In this document: positions 17,594 through 26,199 of the stretch, one piece after another
How positions within the stretch are numbered: the first letter of the stretch is position 1
Layout of the letters: each line of letters begins with the position of its first letter
NCBI GenBank assembly: GCA_965218775.1
Contig: CBDCLS010000006.1
Span: forward strand, 1,736,001-1,800,000
DNA length: 64,000 nucleotides
Direction: 5' to 3'
Source of the DNA: CAUZIZ01 sp965218775
GTDB lineage: Bacteria > Acidobacteriota > UBA6911 > RPQK01 > JAJDTT01
Program-made: the position numbers and the translations under genes
Notes under the pieces: model-generated
Told to the model about the DNA's origin: nothing
Seen by the model: the letters and a program-made list of their open reading frames with translations, nothing else
The model's database searches: none

Positions 17594-17595
17594 GA

Positions 17596-17853
17596 ATGAT
17601 CATCAAGATACCAAAGGAATACGATAGTAAGTTCCGTTTCATCCTGGTCGCGGCAGAGCGAGCCAAGCAGATTCAGAATGGAGCCCCCCGACGCATCGAG
17701 GTTGAAACTGGAAAGTCTGCCTTTATCGGGATTCGCGAGGCCGAGCAGAATCTGGTGAAGTGGGAGATTCTGGAAGAAGAGAGCGAAGAAGCCCTGGAAC
17801 TGGTCGAATCCGAGGGAGACGAGGAACAGGCTGGCGACGAAAAAGAAGCATGA
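17596..17853 (+). CDS. rpoZ: RNA polymerase omega subunit
   Basis: 85 residues: KFRFILVAAERAKQIQNGAP then a short helix-rich region and an acidic tail (EEESEEALELVESEGDEEQ). The FVLVxxAAxRARQL-like core is the omega signature. It promotes assembly and stability of RNA polymerase. The stop overlaps the ATG of coaBC (ATGA), so those two remain coupled, while the IS now separates rpoZ from gmk. Transcription must come from within the IS, from a new promoter near 17500-17580, or by read-through. Confidence 0.9.
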   Translation: MIIKIPKEYDSKFRFILVAAERAKQIQNGAPRRIEVETGKSAFIGIREAEQNLVKWEILEEESEEALELVESEGDEEQAGDEKEA

Positions 17854-19058
17854 AGATTATTCTGGGCGTTAGCGGCTGCATTGCTGCCTACAAATCGGCG
17901 ATCATCTTGAGGCTTCTGCAAGCCCAGGACTTCGAGGTTTTTCCCGTAATGACCCAGAGCGCCCAGAAGTTCCTGACTCCCTTGACGCTGGAGAAGCTCT
18001 CGGGCAACTCGGTAATTGCGGGACTCTTCCAGGAAAGATCGCCTGGGATTGAGCACATCGAGGTGGCGCGCCAGAGCGACCTTCTTTTGGTCGCTCCTGC
18101 AACCGCCAACATCCTGGCGAAGTTCGCCCACGGAATAGCCGACGATTTCTTGAGCACACTTTATATTTCTACCGTCACCCCAACCGTGGTTGTTCCGGCG
18201 ATGAACGTCGAGATGTGGCGTCATCCTGCGACTCAGCACAACCTGCAGTTGCTGCGAGATCGAGGTGTCCTGGTGGTAGAGCCCGGATCCGGCTACCTGG
18301 CCTGTGGAGAGGTCGGGGAGGGACGCTTGGCGGAGCCCGAGGAAGTGGTCAAAGCAGTGGTCGATGCCCTGAAAAGGCGGCGCACTTTGACGGGCAAGAG
18401 AGTTCTGGTTACCGCCGGGCCGACCATTGAGGACATTGATCCTGTCCGCTATATCTCGAATCGTTCGTCGGGCAAGATGGGTTACGCGATAGCGCGCGAG
18501 GCTCAGGATCGGGGTGCGCGGGTACGGCTCGTCTCCGGACCCACTCATCTGGAGCCTGCGGAGGGCCTGGAAGTGGTTCGGGTTCGTTCCAGTAAGGAAA
18601 TGGCAGCTGCGGTCTTGGAGAGCTCTGAGAATTCAGACATCGTGGTGATGGCTGCGGCGGTGAGCGACTTTACTCCGGAATGCACCTTTGAAGAGAAGAT
18701 CAAGAAAGCAGAGTCTACGCAGGAAGTCCTAAAGCTCCGTCGAACCACCGATGTTCTGGAAGAACTCGGGCGTAGGAAAAGGAAGGGGCAATACCTGGTT
18801 GGGTTCTCCGCCGAATCTGAGAAGATTCGAGAACATGCCCGGATCAAGATCGGCCAAAAGAGGCTGGATCTGATTGTGGCGAACGACATTTCACACGACG
18901 ACAGAGGTTTTCAGTCAGATCGAAACCAGGTGATTTTCATCGATGCGGCAGGAAACGAAGAGGAGTTTGCCTTACAGTCCAAGGATGAGGTCGCGCGCAA
19001 TCTATGGGAAAAGATTGAGGGTGAGTTGTCGATCCGCCCAGTCGCCGTGAACTCCTGA
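17850..19058 (+). CDS. coaBC: Bifunctional phosphopantothenoylcysteine decarboxylase/synthetase
   Basis: 402 residues from ATG at 17850, overlapping the rpoZ stop. CoaC half: ILGVSGCIAAYKS flavin-binding start, PAMNVEMW and the ACGEVGEGRL substrate clamp with its Cys. CoaB half: GKRVLVTAGPTIEDIDPVRY, NRSSGKMGYAIA and FSAESE. It makes 4'-phosphopantetheine from phosphopantothenate and cysteine using CTP, in the coenzyme A pathway. The gmk-rpoZ-coaBC order is widespread in bacteria, which supports the assignments. Confidence 0.95.
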   Translation: MKIILGVSGCIAAYKSAIILRLLQAQDFEVFPVMTQSAQKFLTPLTLEKLSGNSVIAGLFQERSPGIEHIEVARQSDLLLVAPATANILAKFAHGIADDFLSTLYISTVTPTVVVPAMNVEMWRHPATQHNLQLLRDRGVLVVEPGSGYLACGEVGEGRLAEPEEVVKAVVDALKRRRTLTGKRVLVTAGPTIEDIDPVRYISNRSSGKMGYAIAREAQDRGARVRLVSGPTHLEPAEGLEVVRVRSSKEMAAAVLESSENSDIVVMAAAVSDFTPECTFEEKIKKAESTQEVLKLRRTTDVLEELGRRKRKGQYLVGFSAESEKIREHARIKIGQKRLDLIVANDISHDDRGFQSDRNQVIFIDAAGNEEEFALQSKDEVARNLWEKIEGELSIRPVAVNS

Positions 19059-19135
19059 ACTCCAGCTCCTTACCGATCACGGCTCAATGAGCCAATGAAT
19101 CTGCAACCTGTAACCTTCCCACGAGGTGTGTACTC

Positions 19136-20020
19136 TTGTCCAAGGCCGGATTGATCGCGCTCATTGGACGTCCCAACGCAGGGAAATCCACTCTGCTCAA
19201 TCGGCTCATCGGTCAGGCTGTGTCCATCGTCAGCGACAAGCCCCAGACCACCCGGCATCGGATTCTCGGTGTGCGCACCAACTCCGACTGCCAAATGGTG
19301 TTTGTTGATACACCCGGAGTGCACCGCCCTGGACACCGTTTGAACGAGCGCATGATGGAGGCGGTCTATGAAGCCCTCCGGGAGGTGGATCTGATCCTCT
19401 ACATGGTGGACATGAGCGAGCGCTTCGGTAAGGGTGAGAAATACGTCGGCGATATGGTTGAGCAGGCCCAGAAGCCGACGATACTCCTGTTAAACAAAGT
19501 GGACCTGATCAACAAAGGGAGGCTTCTACCCATCCTGGACTTCTACCAGCAAGAGCACGATTACCGAGAAATGATTCCCATTTCTGCAACCAAGGGGGAC
19601 AACGAAGAGGTGCTGCTGGAGAAGATCTCCGAGAACCTGCCGGAAGGGGAGTTCCTGTACCCTTCTGAGTACGTGACAGATCAGCTGGAACGGTCGATGG
19701 TGGGGGAGAGGATCCGAGAGAAGGTGCTCCACAACACCAGGCAGGAGCTGCCCTACGCGAGTGCAGTGCTTCTCGAAGAGTTTGACGAGGAAGAGCGGGA
19801 GGACGGATTCGTTCGGATCACAGCTTCGATTATCGTCGAGAAGCCAGGTCAAAAGAGGATCGTGATCGGACGAGGGGGGCAGATGATCAAGACGATCGGA
19901 ACCCGATCCCGTAAGGACATCGAAAAGCTGTTGGGAGTACGAAAGGTCTACCTCGAACTCCAGGTCAGAGTGGTGCCCAACTGGAGAAATCACGAGAACC
20001 TGCTGAATCGGTTGGGATGA
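19136..20020 (+). CDS. era: GTPase Era, 16S rRNA maturation factor
   Basis: 294 residues from TTG at 19136. G1 GRPNAGKST, G2/G3 TTRHRILGV and DTPGVHRPGH, G4 NKVD, and a C-terminal KH domain (VIGRGGQMIKTIG). Era binds the 3' end of 16S rRNA and helps 30S assembly. Full length. Short TGTAACC repeat words lie between coaBC and era, and a family A palindrome follows the stop. Confidence 0.95.
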   Translation: MSKAGLIALIGRPNAGKSTLLNRLIGQAVSIVSDKPQTTRHRILGVRTNSDCQMVFVDTPGVHRPGHRLNERMMEAVYEALREVDLILYMVDMSERFGKGEKYVGDMVEQAQKPTILLLNKVDLINKGRLLPILDFYQQEHDYREMIPISATKGDNEEVLLEKISENLPEGEFLYPSEYVTDQLERSMVGERIREKVLHNTRQELPYASAVLLEEFDEEEREDGFVRITASIIVEKPGQKRIVIGRGGQMIKTIGTRSRKDIEKLLGVRKVYLELQVRVVPNWRNHENLLNRLG

Positions 20021-20023
20021 TTT

Positions 20024-20203
20024 CCAAGACACAAGATACAAGATACAAACAAATCCCAAATCACAAGCACCAAATTCCAAACGATTCAGAATGACCCTGG
20101 GATTCAGTGCTGTTTCACTTCGGTCCCCAGTCACTGGCACTCACGGCGATTTTGATGCTTGGAATTTGGGATTTGTTTGTATCTTGTGTCTTGTATCTTG
20201 GTA
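20024..20203. repeat. Repeat family A palindrome, copy 2
   Basis: Between era and the glycosylase gene. Arms ACACAAGATACAAG..AAGCACCAAATTCC and GCTTGGAATTTGGGATTTG..CTTGTATCTTGG pair with each other. The loop (about 20085-20150) contains its own short hairpin and is unrelated to other copies. Confidence 0.8.
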
Positions 20204-20250
20204 TTTTTGAGTTTCAGTCCTGTCAGCACCAGTTGTTAACGTAACCACCC

Positions 20251-20901
20251 ATGCGGGAGATCATCGAGCAGTTGCATTTTTTTTCCGAGATCGGTGTGAC
20301 CCATCTGAACCTGGACAAGTCGGGTTTTCCGGCTTCGCTCGCTGAGATTCGAGGGGAAATCGGAGACTGCACGCGATGCAAGCTTTGTCAGACGCGCAAG
20401 AACATCGTTTTTGGGGTAGGTAACCCCACTGCGGACCTGATGTTTGTAGGTGAGGCCCCTGGGGCAGACGAGGACGCTCAAGGCATTCCTTTCGTAGGTC
20501 GTGCCGGTCAACTCCTGACGAAAATCATTGAGTCCATTGGTGTCGGGCGCGATCAGGTATACATCGCGAACATTTTGAAGTGTCGCCCTCCAGGCAATCG
20601 GGACCCAGAACCGGAGGAGGTGTCGACCTGCGAGGGCTTTTTGTTTCAGCAGATTCGTGTGGTGGCCCCTAAAGTGATGGTGGCTCTGGGGAGGTATGCG
20701 GCCCAGACCCTGCTGCGAACCGAGACGCCAATCTCTCGAATGCGGGGGCAGTTCTTTGAGTTTGCCGGGGGACTCCTGATACCGACCTACCATCCTGCCT
20801 ATCTGCTGAGGAACCCGAGTTCGAAGCGGCAGGTCTGGGAAGATATGAAGGCCGTCCGTGCCAAGCTGAAGGAACTGAACAGTTCCTACTACCGGTCATA
20901 A
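20251..20901 (+). CDS. Family 4 uracil-DNA glycosylase (iron-sulfur type)
   Basis: 216 residues. Motif GEAPGADEDAQGIPFVGRAG (water-activating and uracil pocket) and HPAYLLR near the C-terminus. Cysteines at 40 and 43 (CTRC) plus 111 and 127 form the 4Fe-4S ligand set of family 4 enzymes (UdgA/Thermotoga type). It removes uracil from DNA, starting base excision repair. The N-terminal 30 residues before the first Cys are variable in the family, so the ATG at 20251 is plausible but not proven. Confidence 0.9.
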   Translation: MREIIEQLHFFSEIGVTHLNLDKSGFPASLAEIRGEIGDCTRCKLCQTRKNIVFGVGNPTADLMFVGEAPGADEDAQGIPFVGRAGQLLTKIIESIGVGRDQVYIANILKCRPPGNRDPEPEEVSTCEGFLFQQIRVVAPKVMVALGRYAAQTLLRTETPISRMRGQFFEFAGGLLIPTYHPAYLLRNPSSKRQVWEDMKAVRAKLKELNSSYYRS

Positions 20902-21031
20902 GTTGCAGGTTGCATCCCTATCTAGATCGGGAACAACCTCTTTTCCCAGAGTCAAGAAGGTTTCGAACGGTCCCCCGGGTAGGCGGAGACGGAACCTGTA
21001 ACTTGTAATCTGTAACCTGTAACCTGGGCCA
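20902..21031. repeat. Short inverted repeat words TGTAACCTG / CAGGTTGCA before priA
   Basis: GTTGCAGGTTGCA follows the glycosylase stop, and TGTAACTTGTAATCTGTAAC followed by CTGTAACCTGG precedes the priA GTG. The two parts are roughly complementary. A related word (CTGCAACCTGTAACC) stands before era at about 19101. Another small intergenic palindrome type. Confidence 0.45.
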
Positions 21032-23335
21032 GTGAAGCCCGACTCTTTCCTTAGCAAATCCGACGTCACCACGCCGGGCGAGGCCAGGCTGGTTCAGGTT
21101 GCGGTTCCAATCCCTGTCTTTCAGAGCTTTTCCTATTCGATTCCGGAGTCCATGCAGGCAGCCCCCCCGGTTCCAGGCTGCCGTGTGCTGGTCCCTTTCG
21201 GGAAGCGATCCATCACCGGGATGATCGTTTCCCTGGAGCAGGGTGAGGTTACGCCCGGAATTAAAGAGATTGGCGAGGTTCTAGACCGACGGCCGCTCCT
21301 CTCACCCACCCTGCTGGAGCTGGCTGGTTGGATGACCCGTTATTATCTCGGCCCACCCGGAGAGGTGCTTCGAACAATGCTGCCACCGGGACTGCTCAGC
21401 CGGAATACCGCTTCCAACAGCTTCTCCCGAAAAGGAGCGTGGCCGCTGAAGCAGCAACTGGCCATCCAGGAGATCAGTGCGCAGGAAACGGGCCTGACCC
21501 CGAGGCAGCAGTCGGTGGTTGAGGCGCTGTGTAATCGAGAGTTGCCTGTATTGCTTACCCATTTCAGCCGTGAGGTCGGCTGCAGTACCAGCCTCCTCAA
21601 GAACCTCGCGGCAAGAGGGGTACTGAAGATCGGTGAGGTCCAGGTAAGTCGCTCACCCTGGTCGAATCAACCGAAACCCACGGGTTCAACCAGACACCGC
21701 CTTACCGAAGACCAGCAACAGATCAGGGACGCCATCCGGGATCGTTTGGGGCAGGGCGGCTTCAACAGCATGCTGATTCACGGCATTACTGGAAGCGGCA
21801 AGACCGAGATCTATTTGAACGCCATCGCTCTGGCGTTGGGACAGTCGCGATCGGCGTTGGTCCTGGTCCCAGAGATAGGATTGACACCCCAGATCTCGGC
21901 TCAGTTCCGAGCCTGGTTCGGCGACGAAGTAGCGATTCTGCACAGTCAGCTATCGGAGGGAGAGCGCTTCGACGAGTGGCTCAGGATCCGACAGGGTCGG
22001 GCCCGGGTAGCGGTTGGAACACGCTCGGCTGTTTTTGCTCCTTTGCCCGATCTGGGAATCATTATCATCGACGAGGAGCATGACGCCTCCTATAAGCAGG
22101 AGGAGTTGCCACGCTATCACGCCCGCGACACGGCCCTCAAGAGGGGCCAACTCGAGAGAGCTCTGGTGGTATTGGGCAGCGCGACGCCTCAGCTGGAAAC
22201 CTACTATTCTTCGGTGCAGAAAGGACGTCCCGAGTATCAGATCCTTTCCTCCCGCATCCAGGAGCGCTCTTTACCCCGAGTTCACATCGTCGACATGCGG
22301 ATCGAGTTTGAAAGACACGGGAAGGCCCTGCTGATCTCGGATCTGCTCAAAGAGCAGCTCGAGCAGCGCATGAGACGAGGGGAACAGGCTTTGATCCTGT
22401 TGAATCGCCGTGGCTATTCGGCGGCTCTACTTTGCCGTAGCTGTGGTTCTACCGAGCTCTGTGGGAATTGTAGTATCAGCCTGACCTACCATCAGGGGCT
22501 TAGCCGGATCCTGTGTCACTACTGCGGTCACTCCCGTCCCGTCCCCGACCGCTGCAGTCAATGTGGCAAGCAATACATCTACTTTATTGGGGATGGAACC
22601 GAAAAGGTTCAAGGGCTCCTACAGCAGCAGCTCCCCGATGCAGTAATCGATCGAATGGACCGGGATGCGGTGCGTAGAAAGGGAAGCATGCAGCGTATCC
22701 TGGAACGCTTTGGCGCCGGAAAAACCGATATTCTGGTCGGTACCCAGATGATCGCCAAGGGACACCATTTCCCCAGGGTGACCCTGGTGGGTGTCCTTTC
22801 AGCAGACCAGGGACTGAGGCTGCCCGACTTTCGGGCCGCCGAAAGAACCTTTCAGCTTCTGACCCAGGTCGCCGGAAGGGCTGGTAGGGGAGACCGGGAA
22901 GGAGAGGTGGTCGTCCAGACCTTCTATCCCAACCACTACAGCTTGAAGTCTTCTCATCTGCAGGACTACTCAACTTTTTTTCAGAGAGAAATCCAGTTCC
23001 GTCGTCGCTTTAAGTACCCCCCTTTCTCCGCTTTAGTGAATCTGCTGGTTCAGGATCGAGACCGGCAGAAGGCAAGCCAACTTGCCGCCCAGCTCTGTCG
23101 CTGGCTGATTCATCATCGAAAGACTTGTTCAACTGCTGATCGGATGCGGGTTCTAGGGCCAGCTCCGGCCGCTTTGGAGCGTCTCAAGGGGCAGTATCGG
23201 TTTCAGATCCTGATCAAGACCATGCGGCGTCAGGAAGCGCATGAGGTGATTCGTCGCAGTCTGAACAGTCTCCGAGAGAAGAAGTGGAACCTGAGCAAGG
23301 TATCGGTTGACGTCGATCCCATCAGCCTGATTTGA
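21032..23335 (+). CDS. priA: Primosomal replication restart helicase PriA
   Basis: 767 residues from GTG at 21032. The N-terminal 3'-DNA-binding domain (AVPIPVFQSFSYSIPES, CRVLVPFGKRSITGMIV) is followed by the helicase with Walker A GITGSGKTEIYL, DEEH box and GSATPQLE. Zinc-binding cysteines are in CRSCGSTELCGNC, CHYCGH and CSQCG. C-terminal helicase motif QVAGRAGRGDREGEVV. It reloads the replisome at stalled forks. Full length. A heptamer tandem array starts 11 bases after its stop. Confidence 0.95.
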   Translation: MKPDSFLSKSDVTTPGEARLVQVAVPIPVFQSFSYSIPESMQAAPPVPGCRVLVPFGKRSITGMIVSLEQGEVTPGIKEIGEVLDRRPLLSPTLLELAGWMTRYYLGPPGEVLRTMLPPGLLSRNTASNSFSRKGAWPLKQQLAIQEISAQETGLTPRQQSVVEALCNRELPVLLTHFSREVGCSTSLLKNLAARGVLKIGEVQVSRSPWSNQPKPTGSTRHRLTEDQQQIRDAIRDRLGQGGFNSMLIHGITGSGKTEIYLNAIALALGQSRSALVLVPEIGLTPQISAQFRAWFGDEVAILHSQLSEGERFDEWLRIRQGRARVAVGTRSAVFAPLPDLGIIIIDEEHDASYKQEELPRYHARDTALKRGQLERALVVLGSATPQLETYYSSVQKGRPEYQILSSRIQERSLPRVHIVDMRIEFERHGKALLISDLLKEQLEQRMRRGEQALILLNRRGYSAALLCRSCGSTELCGNCSISLTYHQGLSRILCHYCGHSRPVPDRCSQCGKQYIYFIGDGTEKVQGLLQQQLPDAVIDRMDRDAVRRKGSMQRILERFGAGKTDILVGTQMIAKGHHFPRVTLVGVLSADQGLRLPDFRAAERTFQLLTQVAGRAGRGDREGEVVVQTFYPNHYSLKSSHLQDYSTFFQREIQFRRRFKYPPFSALVNLLVQDRDRQKASQLAAQLCRWLIHHRKTCSTADRMRVLGPAPAALERLKGQYRFQILIKTMRRQEAHEVIRRSLNSLREKKWNLSKVSVDVDPISLI

Positions 23336-23346
23336 CAGGATCTCTG

Positions 23347-23449
23347 GTGAGCAGTGAGCAGTGAGCAGTGAGCAGTGAGCAGTGAGCAGTGAGCAGTGAG
23401 CAGTGAGCAGTGAGCAGTGAGCAGTGAGCAGTGAGCAGTGAGCAGTGAG
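23347..23449. repeat. Tandem heptamer array, about 14 copies of GTGAGCA
   Basis: Perfect tandem GTGAGCA from 23347 to 23446 with a trailing GTGAGG. It ends inside the ribosome site (GAGGAGG, 23447-23453) of the JAMM gene. The inverse words TGCTCAC occur 440 bases on at 23893-23917. The repeat unit is not a multiple of three, so length changes would not stay in frame for any upstream start. Confidence 0.95.
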
Positions 23450-23461
23450 GAGGACTTCGTC

Positions 23462-23872
23462 TTGGAGATGATCGAGATTGAGCAACTGGCCCTTCAGGAA
23501 ATGATCGAGCACGCTCAGGCTGAGTATCCGCTCGAGTGTTGCGGTCTTCTCTCCGGAATCGATCCTCTAATCGATGAAGTGACTCCGACGGCCAATCTGA
23601 AGCGGAGTCCTTGCGAATTCTTCATCGCCCCCGAAGACCTGTTCGCTTTCATGCGCAGGGTGCGTTCCGAATCCAGGCAATTCCTGGGCATCTATCATTC
23701 ACACATCAGTTCTCAGGCGGTCCCTTCCGAGCGTGACATTGTCGAGTTCCACTACCGCGATGTCAGTTATTGGATCGTTTCACTGCAGGAACCAATACCA
23801 GAGGTTTGCTGTTTTGTTTGGAGGGAATCGGGATTCAGAAGAATTCGATATAAGACCAAGACAGGTTCATGA
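23462..23872 (+). CDS. JAMM/Mov34 (M67) family metallopeptidase
   Basis: 136 residues if started at TTG 23462, which has GAGGAGG eight bases upstream; ATG at 23468 is the alternative. The JAMM+ motif is complete: Glu in EYPLECCG, then HSHISSQAVPSERD (H-x-H-x7-S-x2-D) binding zinc. Bacterial M67 proteins of this size (Mec-like) cut the C-terminus of small ubiquitin-like sulfur carriers, for example in cysteine or molybdopterin synthesis; no ThiS/MoaD-like carrier gene is visible here. The gene is bracketed by inverted heptamer repeats, and the left array touches its ribosome site. Confidence 0.85.
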   Translation: MEMIEIEQLALQEMIEHAQAEYPLECCGLLSGIDPLIDEVTPTANLKRSPCEFFIAPEDLFAFMRRVRSESRQFLGIYHSHISSQAVPSERDIVEFHYRDVSYWIVSLQEPIPEVCCFVWRESGFRRIRYKTKTGS

Positions 23873-23892
23873 TGTACGTCCAGGGAATTTCA

Positions 23893-23917
23893 GGTCACTG
23901 CTCACTGCTCACTATTC
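23893..23917. repeat. Inverse heptamer arm after the JAMM gene
   Basis: TCACTGCTCACTGCTCACTA then TTCAAG, the reverse complement of the start CTTGAATAGTGAGCAGTGAG seen (RC) at 47985-48024 and, in part, at 32609. It pairs with the array at 23347. Confidence 0.8.
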
Positions 23918-23920
23918 AAG

Positions 23921-24097
23921 TTTCAGCTTAGTGGCCCCCCGGCTGCGCCGCCCCATTCGAGAAAAAAACGTGGCTCTGTCGAAATACGACCCATCCATCG
24001 CTAAATCAATGGGTTACGTCCTTTTTCCCTGCGAATCTGCAAATGAAGTTTCAGCTTAGCGTCCCCCCAGCGGTGCTGCCCCATTCGAGAACGAAAC
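23921..24097. repeat. Direct repeat pair of about 48 bases, no gene
   Basis: TTTCAGCTTAG..CCCCC..GCC..CCCCATTCGAGAA occurs at about 23921-23968 and again at 24048-24097; a third partial copy (TTTCAGCTTAGCGTCGCTTA) stands at 24393-24412 just before the GTPase gene. Nothing coding is recognised between 23873 and 24442. Confidence 0.6.
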
Positions 24098-24130
24098 ATT
24101 GGCACCAACAGACGGCAGTGATTGCCCGAA

Positions 24131-24379
24131 TCCTTCGAAACTCGCTTGTTCGATATTCTGCGGTTTAGTGTTTATCGGTTGCCTTCTCCAGCGCAAGGGA
24201 AAAGGCGAAATCACAAACCGTAGAACACCGAACCTGCGAACGCCGAACCGTCTTCCTTAGCCTTCGAAATTCGCTTGTTCGATATTCTGCGGTTCAGCAT
24301 TCATCGGTTGCCTCCTCCAGAACCAAGGCAAAAGGCGAAATCACAAACCGTAGAACACCGAACATGCGAACTCCGAAGT
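24131..24379. repeat. Repeat family C, two tandem units
   Basis: Units 24131-24248 and 24260-24379 each read CCTTCGAAATTCGCTTGTTC, GATATTCTGCGGTT, a short middle, then AACCGTAGAACACCGAAC and GCGAACTCCGAAG. The two halves of each unit are imperfect inverse complements. A third full unit lies at 63802-63922 and half a unit at 12536. Confidence 0.8.
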
Positions 24380-24442
24380 CGGGCGCAGCGGTGAAGTTTC
24401 AGCTTAGCGTCGCTTACGGTATACAATAGGGCGGTCGAGAGC

Positions 24443-25531
24443 ATGAACCAGATACCCGATATTCAACCTAAAGAATCCATCGCTTGGAATAATGACGTCT
24501 TTGCGAAGTTGCGGGGTTGGGCTCCGACGGAAGCCTTGGACTTTCTGGACCAGGTACTGCTCCTCTTCCCAGATGACTTCAAGTACCGCATCAAGCAGGT
24601 AATCGACTCTCTCCCGGCGGAGGCCGACAATCTTGACAAGGTCCTGGAGCTGGTTCGCCGGCAATGGCAGGATCTACAGTCGGATGAACATTTCCAGATA
24701 GCAGTAGCTGGCCTGCCCCGTGCCGGCAAGTCTTCCCTGGTAAGAATGATCACTGCCAAGCAGGCCAGCGGGTCAGATCCGATTTTCGTCCCGGTTAACC
24801 TGTCCGGGTTGCAGGAGTTTGTGGGATACGAATCAGAACAGAGCCTGCCGCCTGAGCTTCAGGAAGTGGACATGGTTTTGTTGGTTCTAGATGGACGGTT
24901 CGAACTGTCCGAATCGACTCGGGATCTCCATCGCAGGCTTCAGAAATGCGGCAAGCCTCTATTGGTCGTCTTGAACAAAATCGATTTGACCGAGCGTCCG
25001 GGTGATGCCTTGAAAGAGGCCAAACGGCTGCTGGCGACCACGGTCTTTCCGGCGTCGATTCAGAAGCCTGGAACGGTTGGAAGACTCCTCAAGGCGATTG
25101 TTGCAAGAGACCCGAGGTCCCTGTACGTCCTGACCCGCGGTCTGCCCGATTTCCGCCGCAGCATTTGTGATGCGACGATCACCCAGTCTGCCCTGGCCAG
25201 CGGCATCGTGGGAGCCATCCCCATTCCTGTGAGCGACCTCCTTCCGGTAGCAGCGATTCAGACCGCAATGCTCTTGAAGATAGCGAGGGCTTTTGGTTAC
25301 CCGCTGAGTCACGAAAGGGCACGAGAACTGCTTCCCTTACTGGCTGCCGGTGTTGTGGTTCGAGAAGGGGGATATCGGCTTCGCCAGAAGTTTCCGCGAC
25401 AGGATCGGCTGATTTCGGTTTCGGTTGGAGGTGTCTGGACGTTCCTGGTGGGACAGCTCATGGTGCGCTATTTTGAGCAGCTGTGCGGATTGACAGAAAA
25501 GCGGGAGGCAGTAGTAGTCCCGTTGAGGTGA
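24443..25531 (+). CDS. P-loop GTPase with YcjF/DUF697-like C-terminus
   Basis: 362 residues. G1 motif GLPRAGKSS (about 90-98), a hydrophobic VDMVLLVLDGR strand and G4 NKID (178-181). No clear DxxG is seen in the usual place. After about 220 the chain is apolar (IVGAIPIPVSDLLPVAAIQT, LLPLLAAGVVV, VGGVWTFLVGQLM), resembling the membrane-associated DUF697 region of Era/YcjX-neighbour GTPases. Role unknown. The next gene (25605) follows by 73 bases and is probably cotranscribed. Confidence 0.75.
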   Translation: MNQIPDIQPKESIAWNNDVFAKLRGWAPTEALDFLDQVLLLFPDDFKYRIKQVIDSLPAEADNLDKVLELVRRQWQDLQSDEHFQIAVAGLPRAGKSSLVRMITAKQASGSDPIFVPVNLSGLQEFVGYESEQSLPPELQEVDMVLLVLDGRFELSESTRDLHRRLQKCGKPLLVVLNKIDLTERPGDALKEAKRLLATTVFPASIQKPGTVGRLLKAIVARDPRSLYVLTRGLPDFRRSICDATITQSALASGIVGAIPIPVSDLLPVAAIQTAMLLKIARAFGYPLSHERARELLPLLAAGVVVREGGYRLRQKFPRQDRLISVSVGGVWTFLVGQLMVRYFEQLCGLTEKREAVVVPLR

Positions 25532-25604
25532 GGTTGCCGATACTGAAGAGGACGCGCCAACTGGTCGGCGGATTGAAAACGATAGGCAAGTTCAGGAAAG
25601 GTGA

Positions 25605-25955
25605 ATGAAGGACGACACAACCGCGGTCCAGCGCTCTGAGGATATGGTCCAGGGTGACCTTTACGAAGAGTTATTGAACCGGTATGAGCGAGTTCTTGTA
25701 TTCGCCGGTCAACTTCAGGAAAAGTCAAGACAGCAGAAGTTGTTAGCCGATCAGAATCAGTCCCTCGATGGAGAGGTCAAACGCCTGAACCGTATGGTGG
25801 ACGTCGAAAGATCCTACGTGCGCCTGCTGGAGGGTGCTCTGGCATCGCTGGGAGTCCTCAAGGTTCCTGAACCCGAACCAGTCCAAGTGAAGTCCTTTCA
25901 GGATCTGGACGACGCTCAGGATCAGACGAAGGAGGCAACGCCGGGCGACGACTAA
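25605..25955 (+). CDS. Small coiled-coil protein of unknown function
   Basis: 116 residues with a long predicted coiled coil from heptad-like hydrophobics (LLNRYERVLVFAGQLQEKSR, VKRLNRMVDVERSYVRLLEG) and an acidic, disordered C-terminus. AGGAAAGGTGA precedes the ATG. No family recognised. It follows the GTPase on the same strand, and a physical or regulatory link is only a guess. A hexamer hairpin follows its stop. Confidence 0.6.
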   Translation: MKDDTTAVQRSEDMVQGDLYEELLNRYERVLVFAGQLQEKSRQQKLLADQNQSLDGEVKRLNRMVDVERSYVRLLEGALASLGVLKVPEPEPVQVKSFQDLDDAQDQTKEATPGDD

Positions 25956-26006
25956 GAATTCTAGTCCGGATTGTCCCAATCAGCGCTCCTTGACCTCGTG
26001 CCCGAA

Positions 26007-26140
26007 GTACGCGTTTAGCATCTTCCCTTGCCTTTGCCCGTGCCCTTGCCCGTGCCCGACTTCATCCCTTGGTTGCATCCAGGCCGGAGAAAGACCAGAC
26101 GATTCTGCGAATACGCGCGGGCAAGGGCAAGGGGTTAGAA
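26007..26140. repeat. Hexamer-arm hairpin, copy at 26.0 kb
   Basis: Starts GTACGCGTTTAGCATCTTC, then CCTTGCC/TTGCCCG repeats, a loop with CGACTTCATC, TTGGTTGCATCCAGGCC and ACGATTCTGCGAATAC, then GCGGGCAAGGGCAAGG. Same family as 30767, 37204, 42628, 44548 and the arms of the four-helix element at 11658. No gene inside. Confidence 0.75.
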
Positions 26141-26199
26141 TGGACACCGAAAACTGAAAACTCACTTGCGAATCGGGCGACCCTGAGATACATTGGGTC

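Noticed and set aside
16399..17595. 398-residue open frame on the plus strand opposite the IS4 transposase
   Set aside because: The minus-strand frame has clear DDE motifs; the opposite one is low-complexity shadow without family features.
23347..23449. Possible CRISPR-like or coding repeat array
   Set aside because: Units are contiguous heptamers with no spacers; the translation (LLTAHCS repeats) is an artefact of the repeat.
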